Source: UBA2882 sp045542735 (GTDB taxonomy: Bacteria > Bacillota > Clostridia > Lachnospirales > Lachnospiraceae). From it: a stretch of 64,000 nucleotides of DNA. A model generated the notes under the pieces. That model searched no databases, had not been told where the DNA came from, and saw nothing but the letters and a program-made list of their open reading frames with translations. Below are positions 19,168 to 26,639 of the stretch, piece after piece. A program made the position numbers and the translations under genes. The stretch covers positions 186,001-250,000 of the forward strand of contig JAZQLQ010000026.1 of the NCBI GenBank assembly GCA_045542735.1. Reading direction: 5' to 3'. Position 1 is the first letter of the stretch, and each line of letters opens with the position of its first letter.

Positions 19168-19881
19168 ATGGTAAAGCAAATTAATGGGAGAATCGGAAAT
19201 TATATAGAAAAAAGCTGGAATAAACATATGTATGGTGAAATAAATTGGCATATTGAAAATAAAGATGTATATAAAGAATTTGAAACTGCAGAAGAAGCAG
19301 AAGAATGGGGAATGACGCATTATAAAAACTGGGCGAAATCGTATAAAGAAGTAATGAAATTGGCTAAGAATTCAGTAAAAGGAAGTATCTTTACGGCACC
19401 AGTAGAATGTTATTGTGGATATACATATAGACAAATTAACAACTATTTGAGAAATGAAATTGACAGTGAAAGTAATATTTATAGAGAAATGGCAGATATT
19501 TTGTCTATTGTTTTGTGTAGTGCCCCTAGAATTCCTGATAATGTAATTCTTTATAGATTAGTTAACGATGAATTTATTAATGAATTTATAAAGCTAAATA
19601 AACAAGAAATGCCTACACCAATACATGAAAAAGGGTTCATGAGTACAAGTTTAATTAAAGATATTGTTGATGAAGAGGAAGCATATGCAACAAGAAAGAA
19701 TCTTTTGAAAATATATGTGGAGTCAGATACAATGGGAATATATGTGAATGCTATTACGAGAAGAAGTGAAGAAGAAATGCTATTAGTTCCTAATATGTAT
19801 TTGGCATTAATTGATTATCCATATAGGGATGGTGACATTGAAAAAATGGTATTTGAGTGCAAATTATTAAAGTTTTATTAG
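19168..19881 (+). CDS. ADP-ribosyltransferase (C3/C2I/iota-like R-S-E fold)
   Basis: 237 aa, AT-rich compared with its neighbour. It carries all landmarks of the R-S-E class of ADP-ribosyltransferase toxins: 'YCGYTYRQINNYLR' (82-95), the NAD-binding arginine R130 in 'ILYRLV', the STS motif at 159-161 in 'KGFMSTSL', and the ExE motif at E201-E203 in 'RRSEEEMLL'. There is no signal peptide, so it should act inside the cell. Strong RBS GGAAGGAG. Between the two genes lies a small hairpin (GACACT/AGTGTC) but no clear terminator, so it is probably cotranscribed with the ATPase. The target is unknown. It may be a toxin effector triggered by the ATPase. Confidence 0.85.
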   Translation: MVKQINGRIGNYIEKSWNKHMYGEINWHIENKDVYKEFETAEEAEEWGMTHYKNWAKSYKEVMKLAKNSVKGSIFTAPVECYCGYTYRQINNYLRNEIDSESNIYREMADILSIVLCSAPRIPDNVILYRLVNDEFINEFIKLNKQEMPTPIHEKGFMSTSLIKDIVDEEEAYATRKNLLKIYVESDTMGIYVNAITRRSEEEMLLVPNMYLALIDYPYRDGDIEKMVFECKLLKFY

Positions 19882-19931
19882 TGTCGGAATTTTTTCGCTC
19901 GATAACAGAATTGCAATAGTAATATAGAATT

Positions 19932-19961
19932 GAAAAAGAGGTTTGCCACAGTGCAAACCTC
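19932..19961 (-). terminator. Intrinsic terminator of the minus-strand membrane-protein gene
   Basis: GAGGTTTGC / GCAAACCTC stem (19938-19961) followed on the minus strand by CTTTTTC. It lies 15 bases past the stop of the 19977-20387 gene. Confidence 0.75.
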
Positions 19962-19976
19962 AACTTGTGTCCCGGC

Positions 19977-20387
19977 TTATGCAATTTTTCGAGAATAATC
20001 TGTGACATAGGTTTGATTGTCAGCTAAATTAATACCAAGGCTTCTTGCGATTTCCAGTTGTTTTTTTGAAGGTTTGTGACCGGAGGGTAGATTTCTTGGA
20101 TGCCCTGGTACAGTGCTGGTTTTACCTAACGAAAACTCAATAATATTTGTAGCCGTAGGTGCTGTTGCTTCTAAAGAAGAAAGCTCTTTGTTTGTGCATA
20201 AATCACAAGGAATATTTTCTTTTATTCGAGCAAGTTCTTTGGGAGATATTCTTTTATAAATTAGAACTCCAGCTATTGTCGCACCAAGTAATACAGAAGA
20301 AACTATAATTTCCCTCTTGTGGCTTTTGATTTCTTCGAATAGGTTCTTCTTTTCGGTGGTTTGAGTAAAGTTTTTGGTAGTTGGCAT
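19977..20387 (-). CDS. Small single-pass membrane protein of unknown function
   Basis: 136 aa from the ATG at 20387, which follows AAGGAGGTCCAT; a longer frame to 20432 is not supported. An N-terminal charged stretch is followed by one membrane helix (about 26-43, 'IIVSSVLLGATIAGVLIY'), then a conserved-looking tail with two cysteines ('CDLCTN') and a basic segment ('HPRNLPSGHKPSKKQ'). I do not recognise the family. It is divergent from the HTH gene at 20521 and has a strong promoter that contains an operator-like repeat, so it is probably repressed by that HTH protein. Confidence 0.65.
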   Translation of the reverse strand: MPTTKNFTQTTEKKNLFEEIKSHKREIIVSSVLLGATIAGVLIYKRISPKELARIKENIPCDLCTNKELSSLEATAPTATNIIEFSLGKTSTVPGHPRNLPSGHKPSKKQLEIARSLGINLADNQTYVTDYSRKIA

Positions 20388-20431
20388 ATGGACCTCCTTT
20401 TGACAGATGATTGAAAAAATGCTACAATTCA

Positions 20432-20460
20432 AGCATACGACAAGGTTGTCGGATAGTCAA
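20432..20460 (-). promoter_or_regulatory. Promoter with embedded operator for the small membrane protein
   Basis: On the minus strand TTGACT (20455-20460), 17-bp spacer, TATGCT (20432-20437). The spacer contains the inverted repeat CGACAAGGTTGTCG (20438-20451), so a protein bound there would block RNA polymerase. Confidence 0.75.
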
Positions 20461-20483
20461 TAATTTATGAACAAAACTAGATA

Positions 20484-20505
20484 CGACAATATTTGAAATT
20501 TGTCG
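20484..20505 (+). promoter_or_regulatory. Second operator copy CGACAA-N10-TTGTCG
   Basis: The same half-sites as at 20438-20451 occur again with a 10-bp gap, 15 bases before the HTH gene start. Two copies in one divergent intergenic region point to binding by the HTH protein and autoregulation. Confidence 0.65.
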
Positions 20506-20520
20506 GCAGTGGAGGAATAG

Positions 20521-21135
20521 ATGGCTTATAAAAAGAGTAAAAAGGCACCATTTGACAAAAACTGTGTAATGGAAGCATTACATCTTAGAGGTTGCAGTAT
20601 AAGAAAATTAGATGATGCACATGGATTTGGCTGGTCTTCAAAATCGGTTGAAAGAGGATTAAGAGATAGAGAAGTTTCACCAGATCTTTTGGATGCGTTA
20701 GGGAAATATCTCAATGTTGAGCCTGATTATTTAGCTGGCAAGTATCACCGAGAATGCGAAAAAGTAAAGGATCCATTTATAAGAGAAATATGGATGAGGG
20801 AATTAAAAGCAGAAAAATATCCATACATTTTGAAACAACAGAAAACTAAGACTGAAGGGAAATTTCTATATGATAAGTATGTAGAATATGTTTTGACTAT
20901 TCATGATATATCTATAGAACAACTTAATGGTATGGAAAAGGAAAAAAGAAAAGATTTTCAAATTGCATTAGAAGAAGCCATTGCACCGCTTCTTATCAAA
21001 TATTTTCCACAGAATGCGTTTGGGAGAGATACATGGCCAGATATCTATAGATTACAAAATGAAATAGAAGATTATGGAATGGATGATCCGGAATTACCAG
21101 AAGATTTTTGGGATGATGACAATAACAATAAATAA
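20521..21135 (+). CDS. HTH (Cro/C1-like) DNA-binding protein
   Basis: 204 aa. Residues ~12-70 look like a helix-turn-helix of the XRE type ('VMEALHLRGCSIRKLDDAHGF' then 'SSKSVERGLRDREVSPDLLDALGKYLNVEPDYL'). The C-terminal ~130 residues are helical and end in an acidic tail; no catalytic motif is seen. RBS GTGGAGG before the ATG. The likely job is repression of the divergent membrane-protein gene and of itself through the CGACAA/TTGTCG repeats. Confidence 0.7.
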   Translation: MAYKKSKKAPFDKNCVMEALHLRGCSIRKLDDAHGFGWSSKSVERGLRDREVSPDLLDALGKYLNVEPDYLAGKYHRECEKVKDPFIREIWMRELKAEKYPYILKQQKTKTEGKFLYDKYVEYVLTIHDISIEQLNGMEKEKRKDFQIALEEAIAPLLIKYFPQNAFGRDTWPDIYRLQNEIEDYGMDDPELPEDFWDDDNNNK

Positions 21136-21208
21136 GTAGGAGGTCATGCTTTTCGCAAACAATAGAGCATAACCATACCTACTATAAATCTGCATTGTGT
21201 AAAGGCAA

Positions 21209-22144
21209 CTACTTTTTATATCGCATAATCTTCTCCCAGTTTTCAGGGAAGCCCATTTCCTTGAGTAATTGTTCACGAGTAAGATGCGGACATTGTTTGA
21301 GAACCTTATTGATGAGTTTAGTTAAACCGGATTTAAATGCTTTAAAATCCTCATCACTGATAAGATAGCGTAAGGCTATCACGACGGCAAATAAGTCCTG
21401 TTTTCCATATTGATAGCTCCTGTTTTTCTGAGGAATTTGCAACTTTTTATGTAATAGCGTATCTGGTATTGTTTCATGTATACGGAATGAAAAGAGACGC
21501 TCTCCATGGGCACATACATTTCTACATCGTGCAATTATTGTAACAAATTGGTGCAACTGCTTTTCTGAAATATTGGTAAAATTCTTGCTTATTTTGGTTC
21601 TTAAGTCAGTAGTCGCATATTGATACATTTTGGAAATCTGTCCAAATGTAAGTGCATTGGTTGCTACCCATAGCGGTACATTATGGTGCATATTTGCGGA
21701 ATGGTTTATATAAGCATATTGGCTAGGTACCGAAATAGCCTTTTGTAAAGAGTGAACTAATCTCTGAACTTGCTGTTGGTTTTTCTTGTTGTAATTATAG
21801 CAGTTTACATTGAGATAATGACTTTGTTGTTCACCATATTTTTCGCAAAAGTGATATGAAAACATGGACTTCATATGACGTTCCACATGAAGGATATATT
21901 TTAAAAATAAAGTGCGAAGCTCTTCGTCAAAATAATAAAAGGAAACCAATTCATCAAAAGTTACGCCATGAGCATATTTGTTGGATGCATTGTGTTTAAA
22001 CAAAGATTTATATCCACCAATAAGGGAATAATAACTGATTTCTTCCAGCATTTTCTTGGCATATTCTGGGTCAGGAATTGCCAGTTGCTTGTCATGCTCA
22101 AGTATATGTAATTGTTGTTGATATGTTAGAAATGTTTTTGCCAA
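21209..22144 (-). CDS. abiF: Abi_2 family (AbiF/AbiD-like) HEPN abortive-infection protein
   Basis: 311 aa. The N-terminal pattern 'TYQQQLHILEHDK' and 'LEEISYYSLIGGYKSLF' is characteristic of Abi_2 proteins, and the C-terminal 'RCRNVCAHGERLF' holds the HEPN ribonuclease motif R208-x4-H213. The family causes abortive infection or growth arrest through RNA cleavage. The start is a TTG with an unusually long ribosome site AGGAAGAAGGGG five bases upstream; no ATG is suitably placed. Ahead of it lies a structured RNA with its own promoter and terminator, so the protein is probably made only on read-through. The gene has its own stop well before the HTH gene end. Confidence 0.88.
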   Translation of the reverse strand: MAKTFLTYQQQLHILEHDKQLAIPDPEYAKKMLEEISYYSLIGGYKSLFKHNASNKYAHGVTFDELVSFYYFDEELRTLFLKYILHVERHMKSMFSYHFCEKYGEQQSHYLNVNCYNYNKKNQQQVQRLVHSLQKAISVPSQYAYINHSANMHHNVPLWVATNALTFGQISKMYQYATTDLRTKISKNFTNISEKQLHQFVTIIARCRNVCAHGERLFSFRIHETIPDTLLHKKLQIPQKNRSYQYGKQDLFAVVIALRYLISDEDFKAFKSGLTKLINKVLKQCPHLTREQLLKEMGFPENWEKIMRYKK

Positions 22145-22173
22145 ATGTACCCCTTCTTCCTAGGTTGTGGTAT

Positions 22174-22243
22174 AAAAAAAGTGGAGCCCACGCATGGAAC
22201 TCCACCGGCTGCGGGCATCGCAAGTTTCCGCAGCACAACCACT
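22174..22243 (-). ncRNA. Structured RNA upstream of abiF (abiF-RNA-like)
   Basis: On the minus strand the transcript predicted from the promoter begins near 22243. It forms a hairpin CTGCGG/CCGCAG (22209-22214 with 22228-22233), then GTGGAG/CTCCAC (22181-22186 with 22200-22205, extended inside by CCA-TGCG-TGG), followed by seven U residues (22174-22180), an intrinsic terminator. A third pairing, GGTTGTG (22234-22240 on minus) with CACAACC (22163-22169), spans the terminator and would form only in longer read-through transcripts, next to the AbiF ribosome site. Structured RNAs next to abiF genes are known as a family; identity is inferred from position and shape. Confidence 0.75.
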
Positions 22244-22249
22244 AAATAT

Positions 22250-22278
22250 AATATACCATCGAAGACAAAAGCTGTCAA
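22250..22278 (-). promoter_or_regulatory. Strong promoter of the abiF-associated RNA
   Basis: Minus strand TTGACA (22273-22278), 17-bp spacer, TATATT (22250-22255). A near-consensus promoter about 7 bases ahead of the first stem. Confidence 0.85.
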
Positions 22279-22303
22279 ATGGATTTTTAGTGGTATTGAT
22301 AGT

Positions 22304-22752
22304 TTATGCGTTTTTATTTGTAGTTATTCTGTTTGTGTTAAAATACTTATCCCTATACTCAATTGCCTTCTCCGGCTTCTTCCACCGCGCATATAGATTA
22401 TTCAGATACCGATAGGTCGTCTTCATATAGTCATTATCCATTCCTACAGCATTTCCAATAATACTCTCAGCCCCAAGCAAATTCATTTCTGCCGGTTCCG
22501 GCTTTCCTTTCATCATATCAATAATACCTCGGCTCAGCTTGCAGATACCATAATCAAAAGATGAATCAGACAGATGCTCCAGCACCAATACTTCATATTG
22601 CTCCAGTACAATTTTGGCATTCTCCACATCCTTTGCCAGCAACAACATATTGATGAGATTCATCATCTGTTGCAGAGAATCATGGGATTTCGTCAGTCCC
22701 AAGTGTGCATATTCCATGCGGATATCAAAAGCAGTACGCAGTGCCTTGGCAG
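22304..22752 (-). pseudogene. 3' remnant of a TPR-repeat protein gene
   Basis: The frame is open from about 22752 to the stop at 22304 with no start of its own beyond the internal ATG at 22717. The visible residues are helical repeat pairs ('NLINMLLLAKDVENAKIVLEQY', 'YLNNLYARWKKPEKAIEYRDKYF') typical of TPR regulators, including large clostridial TPR-containing response proteins. The 5' part is missing because the frame runs into the ORF6N fragment, so this is a deletion or insertion scar. Confidence 0.7.
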
Positions 22753-23332
22753 CAGGTTATGCTTGATTATGATTTGGCTGAGATTTATGGATATGAAGTA
22801 AAGCGTTTGAATGAACAGATAAAACGTAATATTACAAGATTTCCGGAAGATTTTATGTTTCAACTGACAAAGGATGAAATTCCGGAAGATTTTTTAAAGT
22901 CGCAAATTGCGACTTTAAACGGAAATGGAAATAAAAGAGGTCTTCATATTAAAAGTTGCCATATGCATTCACTGAGCAAGGTATTTATATGCTTGCTACC
23001 GTTCTGAGAGGAAAACTTGCAGAACAGCAAAGTATTTTCATTATGCGTGCGTTTCGTGAGATGCGTCACTATATAAAACAAAATCAACAGTTTGTTACAC
23101 AGTCGGAGATGAGACTGGTAACTGCAAAAGTATCAGAGATATCTGTACAGGTTGCAGGTATGTCGGATTGGAAAAAGAAAACAGAAAAAGATATTGTAAG
23201 CATTCAAAAGAGCATTTTTGTAGTGGATGATTATGTTAATACAAAGACTTTACGGCTTTTGTCGCAGAAGAAACAAGTATGATTCATCCGGTAATAGATA
23301 AATTGCTATTAGCTTCGGATAAAAAGATATAG
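22747..23332 (+). pseudogene. Decayed ORF6N (phage antirepressor-type) gene
   Basis: An ORF6N domain is recognisable from 'QQVMLDYDLAEIYGYEVKRLNEQIKRN' onward but lacks its first residues, which are cut at the junction with the TPR remnant. Two frameshifts break it: near 22952 (expected 'HIKKLPYAFTEQGIYML'), and near 23250 (expected tail 'FTAFVAEETSMIHPVIDKLLL'). Both fit loss of a single A from a short A run. The end is the stop at 23330-23332. Phages and defence islands often carry this family. Confidence 0.75.
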
Positions 23333-23424
23333 TCTTTCTTATTGTAATGCCATTGAAACAAGGGTATCATATGATTAAATGACTGTAGAAAATGCAATGA
23401 TTTAAATAACAGAGAGAAAAATAA

Positions 23425-24156
23425 ATGACAAACGTATTTGATACTTGGGACGAAACAATTATTTGGTCTTGTCTGCAAGGAATTATGGGAGAAATACATA
23501 CTAATTCGGCAGGAGATGGCGCAATGGCAATCTTGGGTGATTTTGCTTTTTATGCAGGAAACCCATGTGAAGAATTAGTTCAATTTAAACCAGACAGTTG
23601 CAAACTGGATTTTATCATCATGGTGCCACAGAATGATGAATGGGCCAAGTTGATTGAAACGTGTTATGGAGACAAAGCAAAGAAAGTCAAAAGGTATGCG
23701 ACAAAAAAGGTGCCCGGTGTGTTTGACATAGAGCAATTGGAGAAAGCTGTTGCTAGCTTGTCGGACGGTTATGAATTAAAAGTAATGGAAGAATCGGAAT
23801 ATCATATGTGTCAGAGCAACGGATGGGCGAGTGATTTAGTATCTCAATACAAAGATTATAGTATGTACAAAAAGTTGGGCATGGGCGTAGTTGTTTTAAA
23901 GGATGGAGAGTTGGTTGCAGGAGCCTCATCCTACAGTACATATGACAAAGGCATTGAAATAGAAATTGATACGAGAGAAGACCATCGAAGAAAAGGATTA
24001 GCATATGTCTGTGGTGCAAAATTGATTTTGGAATGTCTCAAAAAAGATTTATATCCCAGTTGGGATGCACAAAACAAGTGGTCTGTAGCTTTGGCAGAAA
24101 AGCTGGGATACCGTTTTAGTCATGAATACGTAGCATATGAGATAAGAGGTTATTAA
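23425..24156 (+). CDS. GNAT acetyltransferase (PF12746-like)
   Basis: 243 aa. The N-terminal half (about 1-120) is the poorly characterised extension found in this GNAT group; the C-terminal half contains the acetyl-CoA site 'IEIEIDTREDHRRKGLAYVCGAKLILECL' in which the R-R-K-G-L core binds pyrophosphate, and the final strand 'PSWDAQNKWSVALAEKLGYRF'. Substrate unknown. Stop TAA abuts the ATG of the next GNAT gene, so the two are coupled. Confidence 0.85.
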   Translation: MTNVFDTWDETIIWSCLQGIMGEIHTNSAGDGAMAILGDFAFYAGNPCEELVQFKPDSCKLDFIIMVPQNDEWAKLIETCYGDKAKKVKRYATKKVPGVFDIEQLEKAVASLSDGYELKVMEESEYHMCQSNGWASDLVSQYKDYSMYKKLGMGVVVLKDGELVAGASSYSTYDKGIEIEIDTREDHRRKGLAYVCGAKLILECLKKDLYPSWDAQNKWSVALAEKLGYRFSHEYVAYEIRGY

Positions 24157-24600
24157 ATGATAATCAGAGAAGCAAATAAAAATGATTTAAATGAATTATT
24201 ACAATTATATCTATATCTCCATGAGGAACATGTTCCGGAAGATACAGAGCATTTGAAAAATACATGGGAGAATATCATAAGTGATCCGAATCACCATATG
24301 ATTGTCTGTGAAGTGGATAATAAAATTGTGGCATCTTGTGTATGTGTGATTATCCCGAATCTTACAAGGAATGTCCGCCCGTATGCCTTTGTGGAAAATG
24401 TGGTAACACATGGAGATTATCGAAAAAATGGATATGCAACAGCTTGCTTAGATTATGCAAAACAGATTGCAGAAGAAAATCATTGTTATAAGATGATGTT
24501 GCTTACCGGTTCAAAAGAAGAGGGCACATTAAACTTTTATCGAAATGCAGGGTATAACAGCTCGGATAAGACAGCATTTATACAGTGGATTGATATGTAG
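24157..24600 (+). CDS. GNAT-family N-acetyltransferase
   Basis: 147 aa, single GNAT domain: 'MIIREANKNDLNELLQLY' (first helix), 'FVENVVTHGDYRKNGYATACLDYA' with the acetyl-CoA R-K-N-G-Y loop, and 'MLLTGSKEEGTLNFYRNAGY' as the last helix. It directly follows the previous GNAT gene. Substrate unknown. Confidence 0.9.
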   Translation: MIIREANKNDLNELLQLYLYLHEEHVPEDTEHLKNTWENIISDPNHHMIVCEVDNKIVASCVCVIIPNLTRNVRPYAFVENVVTHGDYRKNGYATACLDYAKQIAEENHCYKMMLLTGSKEEGTLNFYRNAGYNSSDKTAFIQWIDM

Positions 24601-24697
24601 ATAAAGAGGAAATGGTAATGTATTTATCAATTGGAAGACAGTTATCCGACATCTGATTAGGAAAATAGGTGTATTTTGAAAATGAGAACGATATTTT

Positions 24698-24726
24698 TTG
24701 ACAAATATCGCAATTTAATATATGAT
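24698..24726 (+). promoter_or_regulatory. Sigma-A promoter for the 68-aa membrane protein
   Basis: TTGACA (24698-24703), 17-bp spacer, TATGAT (24721-24726), about 60 bases before the start codon; GAAAGGGGG serves as ribosome site. Confidence 0.8.
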
Positions 24727-24788
24727 AAACATAGTTTCGAACGCTTTATCAATGTGCGTCGAATAATTATGAAAGGGGGCTTTTCATT

Positions 24789-24995
24789 ATGAAAGTTGCA
24801 GCACAGGTTTTTATTATCATCGGTATGGTTGTGGGATTTTGGACCATTCTTCCGCTTGTATTCGGAATCTTGGCGCTTGTAAAAATGAAAGAAGGCAAAC
24901 CTGATACATGGCTTAATATTTGCGTTCTTTTATTCTGTAGCTTAATTGGTGGTATTATACTTCTTTGCAGTAAAGAAGAAGATTTCGCAGCATAA
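24789..24995 (+). CDS. Small two-helix membrane protein
   Basis: 68 aa with two hydrophobic helices (about 5-30 and 42-60) joined by 'KMKEGKPDTWLNI'. It has its own near-consensus promoter and a strong downstream terminator, so it is a one-gene unit. This short plan is widespread in Firmicutes with no defined role. Confidence 0.75.
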   Translation: MKVAAQVFIIIGMVVGFWTILPLVFGILALVKMKEGKPDTWLNICVLLFCSLIGGIILLCSKEEDFAA

Positions 24996-25008
24996 TTTAT
25001 GAAAGAGC

Positions 25009-25043
25009 AAATCCGTCCCGGATATCCGGGGCGGATTTCTTGA
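25009..25043 (+). terminator. Intrinsic terminator after the small membrane protein
   Basis: AAATCCGTCCCGG (25009-25021), loop ATAT, CCGGGGCGGATTT (25026-25038), one G-U pair, followed by TCTT. From here to 25331 (about 290 bases) I see only leader sequence with no gene. Confidence 0.85.
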
Positions 25044-25331
25044 ATGACACTATCTTAAGGAGAGGGGTGGAAAGATGAGAAGATAATTTGCTTTTGATTA
25101 CATGAATGTTTATGCAGTATGAGCCACAGCGCCCATACTATTTGTCATGTTGCCAAAAGTGGATTATGTTCTCATAACCTCTCTTTTTGTGTATACAACA
25201 ATAATGAAAATGATTACAATGTAGAGTGTTTGTAACTCTGTTTTGAAACCATATGAGGTTATAGTATGTAATGGAACTGTTTGGCAACAAATGGTTCTTT
25301 TTTATTGAAATCGCGAAAGGAGATTTGTTGT

Positions 25332-26606
25332 ATGAAAAATATATTTGTAGAAGGTATTCAAGGTTCCGGAAAAACGACTCTGGTAAATAGTATTTCAAAA
25401 TCCCATCCGAACTTGCATATATGTAGGGAAGGCGATTATTCGCCGGTAGAGTTAGCGTGGTGTACATGGATGTCCAAGCAGGAATATAAAGCTATATTAG
25501 AAAAGTATTCTCCCATAAAAGAGGAAATAGAGAAATATACAGTGAAGGAGCAGGAACATTATATTATTTCCTACACGAAGATATTGACTGATATTCCGGG
25601 ATTCCATAAGGATTTGGAACAATATGAGATATACAATGGCAGAAAAACCTTGCCGGGATTAAAGGAAATTATTCTGACCCGATTTCAGAATTTTAAAGAA
25701 GCGGGGTATTTGTTTGAATGTTCCTTTTTTCAAAACATCATGGAGGATTTAATCCTGTTTCATGTGCTTAGTGATGAAGAGATTATCACATTTTACCGCG
25801 ATTTGTTTGAGGTGATGAATACGGAGAATTTTGTGCTGTTGTACCTATATGCGGAAAAATTAGAAGAAAATATTAAAATTATTAAGGAAGAACGTTGCGA
25901 TGATGCAGGAAATGAGTTGTGGTATCAGATGATGTTAGAGTATCTGGTTCAGTCGCCTTATGGAAAGAAAAATGGAAGTAGTACCTTTGATGATCTGGTA
26001 GCTCATTTGAAGCACAGACAGGAATTGGAACTAGCTATTATCAATGAAATCATAGGGGAAAAAGCGATTGTCCTTCGGGCCAAAGAGTATGAGATGAATC
26101 AAATCATAGCTTTGATTGAAGCGCAGGATAAAATCCGTTATAATATAAGGCATATAGCGAATAGTGAATATCCGCTGTTGGACAATTTTCTATACGAAGC
26201 AATTTTTATTCCTGAAGGAGTAGAACCACCGTCGAGAGAGATCATCAAATCACCGGAATTACAGGTCTATGTACAGGACTTTGGGACACAGGAAGATGAC
26301 ATTGGTTTTGTTGCAGAAGTGGAAGGCAATATAATCGGAGCAGTTTGGGTCCGCATCATGGATGACTATGGTCATGTGGAAGATGGTGTTCCCTCCTTGG
26401 CCATATCTCTGTATAGAGAATATCGCGGCCGGGGGATTGGGACAGCCATGATGAAACAGATGCTTACAGAGCTAAAAAGCAAAGGATATGAGAAAGCTTC
26501 CTTAGCAGTACAAAAAGCAAACTATGCTGTAAAGATGTATAAAAATGTCGGATTCGAGATTGTGGATGAAAACGGTGAAGAATATATTATGATGCGCGTA
26601 TTGTAA
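25332..26606 (+). CDS. P-loop kinase-like domain fused to a GNAT acetyltransferase
   Basis: 424 aa from the ATG at 25332 (GAAAGGAG upstream). Residues 1-12 are 'MKNIFVEGIQGSGKTT', a Walker A of the shikimate/thymidylate-kinase-like type. The middle 250 residues look like the lid and base-binding part of such kinases ('YLYAEKLEENIKII'). A linker leads to a GNAT domain (about 275-424) with 'ISLYREYRGRGIGTAMMKQML' and 'AVKMYKNVGFEI'. The fusion suggests a two-step modification or a resistance-type enzyme, but no substrate can be named. Confidence 0.82.
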   Translation: MKNIFVEGIQGSGKTTLVNSISKSHPNLHICREGDYSPVELAWCTWMSKQEYKAILEKYSPIKEEIEKYTVKEQEHYIISYTKILTDIPGFHKDLEQYEIYNGRKTLPGLKEIILTRFQNFKEAGYLFECSFFQNIMEDLILFHVLSDEEIITFYRDLFEVMNTENFVLLYLYAEKLEENIKIIKEERCDDAGNELWYQMMLEYLVQSPYGKKNGSSTFDDLVAHLKHRQELELAIINEIIGEKAIVLRAKEYEMNQIIALIEAQDKIRYNIRHIANSEYPLLDNFLYEAIFIPEGVEPPSREIIKSPELQVYVQDFGTQEDDIGFVAEVEGNIIGAVWVRIMDDYGHVEDGVPSLAISLYREYRGRGIGTAMMKQMLTELKSKGYEKASLAVQKANYAVKMYKNVGFEIVDENGEEYIMMRVL

Positions 26607-26639
26607 GAAATATTATCTATCAAAGAAAGGAGAAGGTAT

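Noticed and set aside
21094..21276. Minus-strand 60-residue frame overlapping the HTH and AbiF ends
   Set aside because: Overlaps both genes, no conserved features.
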